Shown here piece by piece: positions 36,931 to 46,396 of a stretch of DNA of 64,000 nt. The stretch's first letter is position 1. Every line of letters begins with the position of its first letter. Both the position numbers and the translations under genes were made by a program. Source of the DNA: an uncultured Gammaproteobacteria bacterium (lineage in GTDB: Bacteria > Pseudomonadota > Gammaproteobacteria > CAISUE01); contig CAISUE010000003.1 in NCBI GenBank assembly GCA_903888615.1, positions 1 to 64,000 of the forward strand, given 5' to 3'. Under the pieces are notes generated by a model. The model was not told the DNA's origin. It made no database searches and was given only the letters and a program-made list of their open reading frames with translations.

Positions 36931-38982
36931 CTAAGCGCTGCGCAAGGCCTGGCTGCTTTTTAAGGCATTGTAAATATCGCGGGTGCGATTTCGACCTCCA
37001 AATCTGGAATTTTTGTAAAGGATCTTTAGTTCATCATCGTCAGTGATAGTATTTGCTTTAAGGCGAGAACTCCATGTGCCCGTTTTACCGTGAATGCCAC
37101 CAACTAAAGATGATAATGAAAAGGGGGTTGATGCTGAAGGGGTAAATTGGACAGCTATTGCTAAAGCCGTAGCTGTCCTAGATTGATTGTCATCATTGGC
37201 TTTATCACGAATCATAGCTTCTTGTTTGTTTGGATCGGTTTCTTTAGCAAGTTTTGTTAAAAAATTTGATTTTATAAAAGAAGGGCCCATTTGGCTTTTA
37301 CGTAATGCGTAATAGACGCGTTTAAACGATTCGACAGTGTGACAGCTAGCGTTTGGTGGTACAGAGTCTGTCTTAGGGGTAACCGGGTTTGATGTTATCA
37401 AAGCGGCTGTTTCAGTTGTTGCTGGTGCAGCAGGGCATTCTTCTTTTGGGATTAGCGTTAAAATATCGACCGCTGTCTCTATGTCAGCGATAACGATTGC
37501 CTGTTCCTGACGTAATTGTCTTCGTTGCGTTTCTAAATATTGCTGATCATAGCTTTTCCACCCCATGATGCGGCGCATCATGCTACGGTCTTGATTAAGT
37601 GTGGCAATTTCTTTGTTAGTGTACCTCCAGACTGCTTTGATGGCATATTTTTTTATTTCATCGGTGATTTCTGTAGCAAAATTCTCCAATAATAATGCTT
37701 GTTGATGTTCTAAACACTGTTGGGCATAAGTTTTCCAGCCCATATTGCGCCACACCATGCCACGTTCTTTATCGAGTTCGGCAATGTTTTTGCTGAGATA
37801 GAGCCATTGTTCTTTAAGTTTTTGATTTGTAATACCTGGAGCTCTTGTCAAGTTAATCAACTCTGCTTCAAGTGATGTAAAAGAAATTTTAGTTTCTTGC
37901 TTTCGTCGCTCTAGATCATCAGGAAAGTTGTCGGTAAAAAAAAGCCCTTGTTGATATTTTGTATAAAGTGATTTAAAACGGTTTACGGTAGGCTCGTCGT
38001 ATTTGTCTAAACTGTTAGAATGTCCAGTAAGGTCTTTATCTTCATTACTATAACAACACGCATAAAGCCAAGCAGTTATAGACCATTTTGCTTTTAATTC
38101 CTTTTGGTAATATTGTTCAAATTGATTTGTTATTGATGTTAAAGACTCTAGTGCTTTATATCCTTCTATTATGGGTTGAATTCTTTCGTTTTGCTCATTG
38201 AGCAGACTCTTTTGCTTAATCAGTGAGGCTTTAATAAGTGCAATTTCTGGGTCAATTTCGCTAGAAAATTTTTTTTGAGCTGTTGTATGAGCCGTTTTAA
38301 TATTAATACGTGCTTGTTCTTGTTCTTGTTGTGAAAATAGGTCGTCACGCGTGTTCTTTGGCAAGGTAATGGGTTTTTTTGGATCAGAATAACGCACTGT
38401 TGCTTGTTGGACAGGTATATCAAACTTAATGGCTGTTAATACGTTAACTTCATATTGACAGATTAGTTGAATACGCGATTTAAGTTTTTGGGTCCTTATA
38501 AAATGTTTTTTTGCTGAAGGTAATGCGGTTAAAGATTTGGCAACTGTCGTGATAACGTTATAATCTTGATCTGAGTAGATATTTTTGAGTGCTATTGTCA
38601 GGGCACCAGCAAAATAGTGAGCAAACAAGTTCTGTTCAAAAAAAACGCCCTTTATTCTGGTCAAAACAACTAAAGTATGATTGATGACAAAAATGATGGC
38701 GTCATCCAAAACATTGAAATTTTCGGCCTTCTTTTCGTCCTCCTTGCTGTTAACATTAGTCTTTGAAATTTTAGATTGACAATTTTCAGCAGCTTGCACT
38801 TGTGCTCGCTTTTGTATTTTTTTTTTTTCCTGTTCTTGATATTCTTTTTCTTGAGCGTGGATTAAATCGATGACTTGGCCAAGTAATGTATCAGGCAACA
38901 GGCTATTGCACTCAAAGCCTAAGTCGGCGGTGGCGGTAGCAATTTGGGCTCTGACGCTGTCGATTTCTGCTTCTGTAGCCAT
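36931..38982 (-). CDS. large coiled-coil protein of unknown function with an internal duplication
   Basis: A 683-aa protein with no signal peptide. It is Lys/Glu/Gln-rich, with predicted helices over most of its length. Two copies of a module of about 50-60 residues lie in tandem around residues 395-510: one contains DKERGMVWRNMGWKTYAQQC, the other NQDRSMMRRIMGWKSYDQQY. The C-terminal third is Ser/Thr-rich, then basic. One hydrophobic patch is near residues 95-130. It matches no family I know. Large helical proteins with tandem repeats and no neighbours of like function are common among Legionellales secreted effectors, but this is inference only. The AT-rich composition also suggests accessory DNA. 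Confidence 0.7.
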   Translation of the reverse strand: MATEAEIDSVRAQIATATADLGFECNSLLPDTLLGQVIDLIHAQEKEYQEQEKKKIQKRAQVQAAENCQSKISKTNVNSKEDEKKAENFNVLDDAIIFVINHTLVVLTRIKGVFFEQNLFAHYFAGALTIALKNIYSDQDYNVITTVAKSLTALPSAKKHFIRTQKLKSRIQLICQYEVNVLTAIKFDIPVQQATVRYSDPKKPITLPKNTRDDLFSQQEQEQARINIKTAHTTAQKKFSSEIDPEIALIKASLIKQKSLLNEQNERIQPIIEGYKALESLTSITNQFEQYYQKELKAKWSITAWLYACCYSNEDKDLTGHSNSLDKYDEPTVNRFKSLYTKYQQGLFFTDNFPDDLERRKQETKISFTSLEAELINLTRAPGITNQKLKEQWLYLSKNIAELDKERGMVWRNMGWKTYAQQCLEHQQALLLENFATEITDEIKKYAIKAVWRYTNKEIATLNQDRSMMRRIMGWKSYDQQYLETQRRQLRQEQAIVIADIETAVDILTLIPKEECPAAPATTETAALITSNPVTPKTDSVPPNASCHTVESFKRVYYALRKSQMGPSFIKSNFLTKLAKETDPNKQEAMIRDKANDDNQSRTATALAIAVQFTPSASTPFSLSSLVGGIHGKTGTWSSRLKANTITDDDELKILYKNSRFGGRNRTRDIYNALKSSQALRSA

Positions 38983-39109
38983 ACGGTTGGCCTATTTTTT
39001 CTTTATAGCGTATTTTTCTTAATCATGCCTTAATGCATGCTAAAACTCAAGTTTTTAAAAAATCATCGTAAGTGATCGCGTTATCCTGGGTGTTTAGGGA
39101 AATTTCATC

Positions 39110-39556
39110 GTGACACACATCGTTCAAAAGGAGCAAGGCTTTTTATTGATCAGTTTTTTAATCGTTTTTAGTGCTATGTTAGCCATGGCGATGCTATCTT
39201 TGGATATGACGCGGCAATTGTGGAAAGCCTGTCAATTAGAATTAGCGCACAGTGAAACTCAAAATGCGCAACGTGTTGCATTAATAGCAGTGCAAAATTT
39301 AGTGCAGGCTAACGCCGTGCCAACAACGTGTTGGCATCATTCTGTTAAGCCATGGCTGAGTGTACAAGATTTTGAGCACGATCCACGGCGCGGTTGTACG
39401 TTTAATTTAGCTGCTGCTCAACATAATTATTGGTTAGAAGTCACGGGTGAAAAGTTTATGGATAAGCACATGTTAGTGCATTATCAATTGTCATTGATCA
39501 GCAGTATGCAGGGCTTATCGCTTGAAGTGCAAACGTATGGGGTGACATTGAATTAG
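39110..39556 (+). CDS. PilX-like minor pilin or pseudopilin
   Basis: A 148-aa protein with a GTG start preceded by AGGGA 10-11 nt upstream. The N-terminus HIVQKEQGFLLISFLIVFSA resembles a prepilin: a short basic leader, Gly then Phe at the likely cleavage site, and a long hydrophobic helix. The Glu at +5 of major pilins is replaced by Ser, as often in PilX/GspK-type proteins. Two cysteines (TTCWHH, RRGCTF) could form the D-region disulfide. No other pil genes adjoin it, so it may be a dispersed minor pilin. Family call is tentative. Confidence 0.6.
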   Translation: MTHIVQKEQGFLLISFLIVFSAMLAMAMLSLDMTRQLWKACQLELAHSETQNAQRVALIAVQNLVQANAVPTTCWHHSVKPWLSVQDFEHDPRRGCTFNLAAAQHNYWLEVTGEKFMDKHMLVHYQLSLISSMQGLSLEVQTYGVTLN

Positions 39557-39645
39557 TCATAAAAAAGAGCATACGGTAGCGGCTAAGCGCGTCGTTATGG
39601 TTATTAGGAAAGCGATCCCATTAAAAGAAATAGATTGTTAATCCC

Positions 39646-40926
39646 TTAGCCTTCAAATGCGGGCAATTTTTTTTTCACCAAGGTTTTTTTCAAAGAGCCA
39701 TACATCGGTAAGCCATTTTGATAAGGGGGATAAGCTTCACCTTGAATGAGGGGTAATAAATAGGCTCGACAAGCGTTGGTGATGCCATAGCCTTCTTTAT
39801 CGATAAAATGCTCCGGTAGTTTTTTTTCTTGATTGGCGACTTTGGCTAAGTCAATCCGATCAATGTGCCAGTCATAGGTTTTGCCGGGGTTGCGCACGAT
39901 AATCGGCATCACGGCATTTTCACCGTTAACCGCCATTTCGACAGCAGCATAACCCAAAGCATAAGCTTGATCGACATCGACTTGAGACGCGATATGACGG
40001 GCTGAGCGTTGTAAATAATCGCTGATAGCATAATGGACTTTATAACCTAGTGCCGTTTTAATTTCTCTCGCGAGCACTGAGGCAACACCCCCCAATTGGG
40101 CATGACCAAAAGCATCTTTTAAACCGCTTTCCGCTAAAAAATGTCCTGCAGAATCGCGCACACCTTCAGATACAGCAATGGTGCAAAAGCCATCATCCGT
40201 CACACATTGCGCTACTTTGGCAAGGAATTTTTCAGCTTCAAAAGCGCGTTCAGGAAATAAAATGATGTGAGGGGTTACAGATTTTTTACGCGATGCTAAG
40301 CCTGCCGCTGCGGCTATCCAGCCAGCATGCCTGCCCATGACTTCTAAAATAAAAACTTTGGTCGAGCTAGATGCCATTGAAGCGATATCAAGGCTAGCTT
40401 CTTGCATAGAAATGGCAATGTATTTCGCGACAGAACCAAAGCCAGGGCAATTGTCGGTAAAAGGCAAGTCATTATCGACGGTTTTAGGGATGCCGATGCA
40501 CGTTAAAGGATAACCCATCTTGGCACTGATCACACTCAATTTATGGGTCGTGTCTTGAGAATCGCCGCCGCCATTATAAAAAAAATAACCGATATTATGA
40601 GCTGCAAAGATATCGATTAAACGCTGATATTCACGTTGATTGTGTTCCAGTGAAGTTAATTTATAGCGACAAGAACCAAAGGCGCCACCTGGCGTATGGA
40701 TGAGAGTGGCTAAATCACCAGGCGCTTCTTTGCTGATATCGATCAATTCTTCATTGAGCGCACCTAAAATACCATTTTTACCCGCATAGAGTTTGTTGAT
40801 GTGGTTTTTATAATGAGCAACAGCTTTAATCACGCCAACGGCTGACGCATTGATTACCGCGGTGACGCCACCGGATTGGGCATAAAAAGCATTGCGTGGG
40901 ATTTTAGTAGGTGCTTTGCTGATCAT
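39646..40926 (-). CDS. pfp: diphosphate-dependent 6-phosphofructokinase
   Basis: Reversibly phosphorylates fructose 6-phosphate using pyrophosphate. The 426-aa chain has AQSGGVTAVINASAVGVIKA, the loop NGGGDSQDTTHKLS and GIPKTVDNDLPFTDNCPGFG. The Asp after the GGG turn, where ATP-dependent enzymes have Gly, indicates the PPi form. EVMGRHAGWIAAAAGLA is also typical. PPi-PFKs of this group are known from Legionella, Coxiella and methylotrophs, which supports the placement of the organism. The BON lipoprotein is 26 bp upstream in the same direction. Confidence 0.93.
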   Translation of the reverse strand: MISKAPTKIPRNAFYAQSGGVTAVINASAVGVIKAVAHYKNHINKLYAGKNGILGALNEELIDISKEAPGDLATLIHTPGGAFGSCRYKLTSLEHNQREYQRLIDIFAAHNIGYFFYNGGGDSQDTTHKLSVISAKMGYPLTCIGIPKTVDNDLPFTDNCPGFGSVAKYIAISMQEASLDIASMASSSTKVFILEVMGRHAGWIAAAAGLASRKKSVTPHIILFPERAFEAEKFLAKVAQCVTDDGFCTIAVSEGVRDSAGHFLAESGLKDAFGHAQLGGVASVLAREIKTALGYKVHYAISDYLQRSARHIASQVDVDQAYALGYAAVEMAVNGENAVMPIIVRNPGKTYDWHIDRIDLAKVANQEKKLPEHFIDKEGYGITNACRAYLLPLIQGEAYPPYQNGLPMYGSLKKTLVKKKLPAFEG

Positions 40927-40952
40927 GGCATTTCCTAGGCTAGAGATAATGA

Positions 40953-41687
40953 TTAATTAGCGACCGGTTGAAAACTGACATCCGCATTAGCGATAGTCGT
41001 GGTCGCGGGGGTAGTAACAGCTGCGTCAGTGGCGGCTAGTGCAGGTGTAGAATTAGTGTCAGCAGGCATTGTTGCTGAGTTTGCGTCACTATGGCTAGCA
41101 TTATGGTCAGACATGATTTCCACTAACGTCACTAATTTTTTGACGCCAGTACTGTTGCGAATAACGTCGGTGGCAATCCGCGTTTGCTCGGTATTAGCTA
41201 GTCCCATCAAATAAACCACTTTGTTTTCAACCACATACGTAAAATTATTGCTATTGAGATTGGAGGTTATCGCCATCCGCGCTTTGATATTGGTCGAAAT
41301 GGTTGCATCATTAGCGACTTGAATTGCGCCGACATTCGGGGCGATTTGGATTTGGTTATACACGCGGCGCACTTTAGGGATTTTTTGGGTTAATTGTTCC
41401 GCTTCGGCCCGTAACGCTTCACTCGGTGCTTGACCAACCAGTAACACGATATGATTAAAAACCAAGGGAGAAATATCAGCTTGATCATAAATGGCTTGAT
41501 CTTTTCTTAACGCTTGATTGACTTGGAATTGAATGTCCGTATCATCGGAAATCGTTTGCAATGATCGGCTGTCACGACTTAAAGCCGTGCCGGTAGCAGC
41601 GCCTGCACCCAGCAAAACAACCGGTAAGCAACCGGTGCTTAAGACACTAAAAATGCCGACAAAAAAAAGTTTGGAAAATGCTTGCAT
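40953..41687 (-). CDS. BON-domain outer membrane lipoprotein (DolP/YraP-like)
   Basis: A 244-aa lipoprotein with lipobox LSTGC at residues 16-20. Two BON domains follow: about 45-115, including DIQFQVNQALRKD and FNHIVLLVGQAPSEAL, and about 120-190, including ISTNIKARMAITSNLNSNNF and VVENKVVYLMGLA. The C-terminal 50 residues are a low-complexity Ala/Thr/Asn tail. DolP-type proteins sit at the outer membrane and help maintain its integrity. The first part, PVVLLGAGAATGTALSRDSR, resembles YraP. No yraN or diaA is adjacent. Confidence 0.88.
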   Translation of the reverse strand: MQAFSKLFFVGIFSVLSTGCLPVVLLGAGAATGTALSRDSRSLQTISDDTDIQFQVNQALRKDQAIYDQADISPLVFNHIVLLVGQAPSEALRAEAEQLTQKIPKVRRVYNQIQIAPNVGAIQVANDATISTNIKARMAITSNLNSNNFTYVVENKVVYLMGLANTEQTRIATDVIRNSTGVKKLVTLVEIMSDHNASHSDANSATMPADTNSTPALAATDAAVTTPATTTIANADVSFQPVAN

Positions 41688-41779
41688 GGTGATAAAAATG
41701 CCTGAATGGTAATGAATGGGTGAAATTCTACCCGATTCCGACTAGACTTGCACACTCCTTAAAGTATTTAACCTTTTTT

Positions 41780-42928
41780 ATGGCCACATCCCCGATTTAT
41801 TTGGATTATGCTGCGACCACGCCAGTGGATCCTCGGGTTACAGAAGTGATGATTCGCGTTTTGCGTGATCCGATCGCCTTTGCTAATCCAAGTTCAACTC
41901 AGCATGCGTTTGGTTTGGCAGCCGCCAATCAAGTGGCGCAAGCGCGTGAACAATTAGCCGCTGCTTTGCAAGTGACAGCAAAGGGTATTATCTGGACCAG
42001 TGGTGCTACAGAAGCCAATAATTTAGCGATTAAAGGTTTTGCTTACGCTAATTCAGCGCGAGGCAAGCACTTAATTACAGTCGTAACCGAACATAAAGCG
42101 GTATTGGATTGTTTTAGTGCCTTAGCAAAACAAGGTTTTCGCATCACGTTATTGCCTGTGAATAACCAAGGTTTCGTTGATTTGGAACAATTACGTCAAG
42201 CACTCACAATAGATACCTTATTGGTATCGGTAATGGCAGTCAATAATGAAACCGGTGTTATTCAAGATATTGCCGCGATAGCAGCCATTGTCCATGCCCA
42301 TGGTGCCCGTTTACATGTCGATGCGGTGCAAGCTTTGGGGAAAATCCCCATGACTGAGATCGGTCAACACGCTGATTTGTTCAGCATAACGGCGCATAAA
42401 ATTTACGGTCCCAAGGGCGTGGGGGCGTTGGTGCTGCGTGATGATCCGCGCTTAAAATTAGTGCCTTTATTGCACGGGGGTAATCAAGAACACGCGCTGC
42501 GGGCAGGGACATTAGCACCGCATCAATTACTGGGTTTTGCCGAAGCCGCTGAATTAGCCGTGAGTGAATGGGCACATAATACCGCGCATATCCGCGCATT
42601 GAATCAACACTTGCTGGCAGGTTTTGCTTTATTGCCGCAAATTGCGGTGCATTCATGGTTAGCACCACGGGTCCCCCACATTGTGAATATCAGTGTTCAA
42701 GGGGTTGACGGTGAAACTTTGTCAAAAGCTTATAATCAATGCATGGCTGTGTCGAATGGTTCTGCTTGTAATGTCAATACCAAGCAACCTTCGCATGTAT
42801 TATTGGCGCAAGGTATACCCTTGGCTTTGGCTCAAGCTTCTCTCCGGTTTAGTTTAGGGAAAATGACGACTGCCAGTGACATTGAAGCGGCACTGGATTA
42901 TTTGCGCTATTTGTTACGGAATATTTGA
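41780..42928 (+). CDS. cysteine desulfurase, IscS/NifS family
   Basis: PLP enzyme that takes sulfur from cysteine for Fe-S clusters or tRNA thiolation. The start ATG at 41780 (MATSPIYLDYAATTPVDPRV) is chosen over 41720, which would add a non-conserved leader. Landmarks are TSGATEANNLAIKG, AVNNETGVIQDI, HVDAVQALGKIP, the PLP-lysine site SITAHKIYGPKGVGAL and the persulfide Cys in VSNGSACNVNTKQPSHVL. At 382 aa it is a little shorter than IscS. It is not in an isc cluster, so it may be a second desulfurase; MnmA is a possible acceptor. The stop overlaps the flippase start by 4 bp. Confidence 0.92.
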   Translation: MATSPIYLDYAATTPVDPRVTEVMIRVLRDPIAFANPSSTQHAFGLAAANQVAQAREQLAAALQVTAKGIIWTSGATEANNLAIKGFAYANSARGKHLITVVTEHKAVLDCFSALAKQGFRITLLPVNNQGFVDLEQLRQALTIDTLLVSVMAVNNETGVIQDIAAIAAIVHAHGARLHVDAVQALGKIPMTEIGQHADLFSITAHKIYGPKGVGALVLRDDPRLKLVPLLHGGNQEHALRAGTLAPHQLLGFAEAAELAVSEWAHNTAHIRALNQHLLAGFALLPQIAVHSWLAPRVPHIVNISVQGVDGETLSKAYNQCMAVSNGSACNVNTKQPSHVLLAQGIPLALAQASLRFSLGKMTTASDIEAALDYLRYLLRNI

Positions 42929-44259
42929 TGATGGCAAAACGGCAAACAAGTTACGATAAATGGGTTATGGCGGCTCTGGTGTTAATCCCATTGCGTACAT
43001 TTGCGGTGAAATTTATCTTTAATGTCTTAATGGCGCACGTCTTAAGTGTGGCTTTATACAGTGACTTTATTATAGCTTTAAAGGCATTTTTTTTGTTTAT
43101 TCCGCTTATTTTACTCGGCACCCATATTTCTAGCACGCGTTTTTTAGCCTTGCATTTAAATATGCATAAACTATCAACAGCAGCGGATTATATTCGCTGG
43201 AATATTAATTTAATTATCCGTAGCAGTGCTATTTTGATCGCAGGCTTAATTTTGTTGTTGGGATGGATGGCAGTGCTGCATTATTTGCACCTCAAGGATT
43301 TTCATTCGTATCACCTTACCATTTATTTATTATTTTTAGCGCCTTTGGGGGCAGTAGCGACACTGCTAGCAGCGTATTTGGCTTCTAATAATGACTTGGT
43401 ATTGTACAATCTCTTGTATAACAGTGCTTGTTACGGACTTTTTATCGTGTTGACCCTCATCGTTGTGCATTGGTGTCATGCTATCTGGAGTTATGCGAGT
43501 CTTTGGTGGCTCACCTTGGCGGTGTTTACACTTTTAACGCTGATTGAAATGGGATTGATTTATTGGCGTTTGCCACATCGATTAATGAAAGTGAGTGGCT
43601 ATATTCGCCAAAAGCACGCCAATTTAGACACTGTGTTATGGCAAAAAATTTCGTTACGTTTATGCTTTAATCAACTGGTGTTTTCTGTGCTGTGTGTCGT
43701 AGATTTATATGCTGTTCGATTTTATGTGTCGGATGATTTAGCGACGAATCAATATGCAGCGCTATTAACTATCAGCAGTTTAATTTGGTTAATGGGGGCT
43801 GCTATTTATTCTAAAATAGGGCCGGCTGTCAGTGTGAGTCTAAAAAATCAACAATTTGTTTCATTACGACGCACCGTTTATTATTGTCATATGACAAATT
43901 TAGTGGGTACCACGAGTATCGGTTTGTTACTGATTTATTGTTGGCGAACATGGTTAGGTTTTTTTGGGCAGGTGTATGTGACGATGGACAGTTATTGGGC
44001 TTTGCTTATTTTAGTGCTGGGTTATTACCTTGGCACGTTTGCTAACGTCTCGATTGCCATTCTGAAGTATTCAGGTGGAGAATTGTGGTTGATTTACATA
44101 GGCCTGGCAGAATTAACGCTGATGGTTGGCAGTGCAATCGTGTTAACGCCACGTTATGGCATGATTGGCGCGGCGCTGGCTTCGAGTGTGGCGATTGTGG
44201 GTGCAGGATTAGCGAGTATGGTACTGGCGCGGCGGAAGTTAACGTCATGCATAGGCTAA
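42925..44259 (+). CDS. polysaccharide flippase-like membrane protein (MOP/Wzx type)
   Basis: A 444-aa protein with about 12 transmembrane helices spread evenly through the chain. The pattern ([20 protein letters not shown] near the start, a late [20 protein letters not shown] and a final [20 protein letters not shown]) fits the multidrug/oligosaccharidyl-lipid/polysaccharide flippase superfamily. It starts inside the end of the desulfurase gene. Wzx-like export of glycan precursors is the best guess and would link it to the glycosyltransferases and wecB elsewhere in the window. Confidence 0.75.
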   Translation: MMMAKRQTSYDKWVMAALVLIPLRTFAVKFIFNVLMAHVLSVALYSDFIIALKAFFLFIPLILLGTHISSTRFLALHLNMHKLSTAADYIRWNINLIIRSSAILIAGLILLLGWMAVLHYLHLKDFHSYHLTIYLLFLAPLGAVATLLAAYLASNNDLVLYNLLYNSACYGLFIVLTLIVVHWCHAIWSYASLWWLTLAVFTLLTLIEMGLIYWRLPHRLMKVSGYIRQKHANLDTVLWQKISLRLCFNQLVFSVLCVVDLYAVRFYVSDDLATNQYAALLTISSLIWLMGAAIYSKIGPAVSVSLKNQQFVSLRRTVYYCHMTNLVGTTSIGLLLIYCWRTWLGFFGQVYVTMDSYWALLILVLGYYLGTFANVSIAILKYSGGELWLIYIGLAELTLMVGSAIVLTPRYGMIGAALASSVAIVGAGLASMVLARRKLTSCIG

Positions 44260-44353
44260 TAATTTTAATGAGGGGATCTTGACAAGCCGACCATTTTTTC
44301 TGTCAATTCACGCCTTAACTCGCTACAATAGGCCATTTATTGAGAATAAATCC

Positions 44354-45445
44354 ATGGGCTTTCGTTGCGGAATTGTTGGTTTACCCAATGTCGGTAAATC
44401 GACGTTATTTAATGCCCTTACTAAAGCTGGTATCGAAGCGGCTAATTACCCTTTTTGCACCATTGAACCCAATGTCGGTATTGTGCCGGTTCCGGATAAA
44501 CGCCTCGATAATTTAGCGACTATTGTGGTGCCGCAGCGTATTTTGCCGACGGTGATGGAATTTGTCGATATTGCCGGTTTAGTGGCTGGGGCTTCGAAAG
44601 GTGAAGGTTTGGGTAATAAATTTTTAGCCACCATTCGTGAAACCGATGCGATTGCCCATGTGGTGCGCTGTTTTGTCAATGACGATATTATTCATGTGGC
44701 AGGCACTGTGGATCCGCTCGACGATATTGCGACGATTAATACCGAATTGGCGTTAGCCGATTTAGATGTCATCGATCGCTTGTTGACGCGTGCTGCCAAA
44801 GCAGCCCGCACCGGCGATAAAGCGATTCTTGCGGAAAAAGCGACTTACGAAAAAATTCATAAGCATTTAAATGAAGGTTTGATGGTCCGCAGTCTTGATT
44901 TGGATACAGATGAACGGATGTTAATCCAACCTTTAAATTTGTTGACAGGCAAACCGACGCTGTATATCGCCAATGTCGATGAAATGGGTTTTCAAAATAA
45001 TCCCTTGCTCGCTAAAGTGGAAGCGTTAGCGGAGCGTGAAAATGCCCAAGTGGTGGCAGTCTGTGCAGCGTTAGAATCTGAAATCACCCAATTGGATGAA
45101 AGCGATAAAGCGGAATTTTTGCGTGAATTAGGTTTAGCTGAAGCCGGCTTAGATCGGGTTATTCGTGCCGGCTATGCTTTATTAGGCTTGCAAACGTATT
45201 TTACCGCAGGGGTTAAAGAAGTGCGGGCGTGGACAGTATCGGTAGGTGCAACAGCGCCACAAGCTGCCGGCGTTATTCACAGTGATTTTGAAAAAGGTTT
45301 TATCCGCGCTGAAGTGATTGCTTATGAAGATTTCATTCAATACAAGGGTGAAGCAGGTGCCAAAGAAGCTGGTAAAAAGCGTCTAGAGGGGAAAGAATAC
45401 CCGGTACGTGACGGCGATGTGATGCATTTTTTATTTAATGTGTAA
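44354..45445 (+). CDS. ychF: redox-regulated ATPase YchF (Obg family)
   Basis: An ATP-preferring Obg-like P-loop protein that binds ribosomes. The start ATG at 44354 gives 363 aa and the standard [20 protein letters not shown] opening; the longer reading from 44279 is not conserved. Other marks are [37 protein letters not shown], the atypical G4 YIANVDE and the C-terminal TGS domain ending [13 protein letters not shown]. It usually follows pth; here pth is absent and ispD is convergent. Confidence 0.97.
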   Translation: MGFRCGIVGLPNVGKSTLFNALTKAGIEAANYPFCTIEPNVGIVPVPDKRLDNLATIVVPQRILPTVMEFVDIAGLVAGASKGEGLGNKFLATIRETDAIAHVVRCFVNDDIIHVAGTVDPLDDIATINTELALADLDVIDRLLTRAAKAARTGDKAILAEKATYEKIHKHLNEGLMVRSLDLDTDERMLIQPLNLLTGKPTLYIANVDEMGFQNNPLLAKVEALAERENAQVVAVCAALESEITQLDESDKAEFLRELGLAEAGLDRVIRAGYALLGLQTYFTAGVKEVRAWTVSVGATAPQAAGVIHSDFEKGFIRAEVIAYEDFIQYKGEAGAKEAGKKRLEGKEYPVRDGDVMHFLFNV

Positions 45446-45458
45446 TATGCCGTTCTTG

Positions 45459-45511
45459 AGCTTAATAACAGCCAAATCCGCCCTTAAGCTCGCTTGCCGG
45501 ATTATTAAGCT
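45459..45511. terminator. inverted repeat between convergent ychF and ispD
   Basis: AGCTTAATAA (45459-45468) is perfectly complementary to 45502-45511, and AATCCG/CGGATT can pair inside it. This could serve as a two-way terminator although T-tracts are weak. Confidence 0.45.
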
Positions 45512-46200
45512 TTGAACGTCGCTTTTATCAATTGTTCTGCCACGAGTAAATCAATCGGATAGGTAATTTTGATATTAGTGGCTGAACCCTCGATAATTTG
45601 CATGGAATAACCGCAGCGCTCGAGCGCCATCGCTTCATCGGTAATGGTTTGTTGTTCAAGTAAGCACTGTGTTAGCGCTTGTTTTAACACGCCATAACGA
45701 CACATTTGTGGCGTCAGCGCGCGCCACAGCGTTTTGCGATTGACCGTGTGTTGAATAGTGCCATGTTGATCGACGTGTTTTAACGTATCGGTCACAGGAG
45801 TGGCTAAAATGCCGCCAACCGGGTGTTTGGCTAACTTCATGCGGAGTTTGGCAATATCGTTTAAGCTGATCAAGGGCCTTGCGGCATCGTGGATTAAAAC
45901 CCAATCGTCGTCGTTAGCGGTTAAGTGATTTAATGCACTTAACACCGATTCAGCGCGACTAGCACCACCAATGACGCGAGATAAACGAGCATCGTCGATC
46001 GTTATTAACGCATCAAAATGCGTATCGTCAGCGGCAAGGGCAATGATGAGTTGTTGAACATCGGGGATGGCTAATAAGGTCGTTAAGGTATGGGTTAAAA
46101 TTGCTTGACCGGCCAGCATGGCATATTGTTTTGGTAGGCTTTGATGTAGTCTAGTGCCTGTTCCAGCAGCTGGAACGACAATATAGGTGTGTGTTTTCAT
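45505..46200 (-). CDS. ispD: 2-C-methyl-D-erythritol 4-phosphate cytidylyltransferase
   Basis: MEP pathway enzyme of isoprenoid synthesis. The start ATG at 46200 gives 231 aa (MKTHTYIVVPAAGTGTRLHQ), the normal length; the upstream ATG at 46254 adds an unconserved leader. Motifs are the nucleotide loop PAAGTGTRL with LPKQYAML, GGASRAESVLSALNHL, VLIHDAARPLI, a late LTPQMCRYGVLKQAL and TDEAMALERCGY. ispF and ftsB, common partners, are not present. Confidence 0.97.
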   Translation of the reverse strand: MKTHTYIVVPAAGTGTRLHQSLPKQYAMLAGQAILTHTLTTLLAIPDVQQLIIALAADDTHFDALITIDDARLSRVIGGASRAESVLSALNHLTANDDDWVLIHDAARPLISLNDIAKLRMKLAKHPVGGILATPVTDTLKHVDQHGTIQHTVNRKTLWRALTPQMCRYGVLKQALTQCLLEQQTITDEAMALERCGYSMQIIEGSATNIKITYPIDLLVAEQLIKATFKA

Positions 46201-46396
46201 AAAAAGGGTGACTGAGGCATGAATGTTAAAAACCAACATTATACCTGCAATCAAGATGTGTTAAAATCGCACCGCACTATCCATGTCGAGCATTAGACGC
46301 TGCATGTCAGCGTACCTTTATATCCTTAAAGTTATGTTTAGCTTAGTCTGTGTAGCGTGAATTTTTCCGCCATATTGAATAAATCTTAGAACATCA

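Noticed and set aside
45459-45511. Inverted repeat after ychF as a further copy of the three-hairpin element
   Set aside because: It lacks the CATCC/GGATG and 8-bp hairpins and the tail; it looks like a simple convergent terminator.
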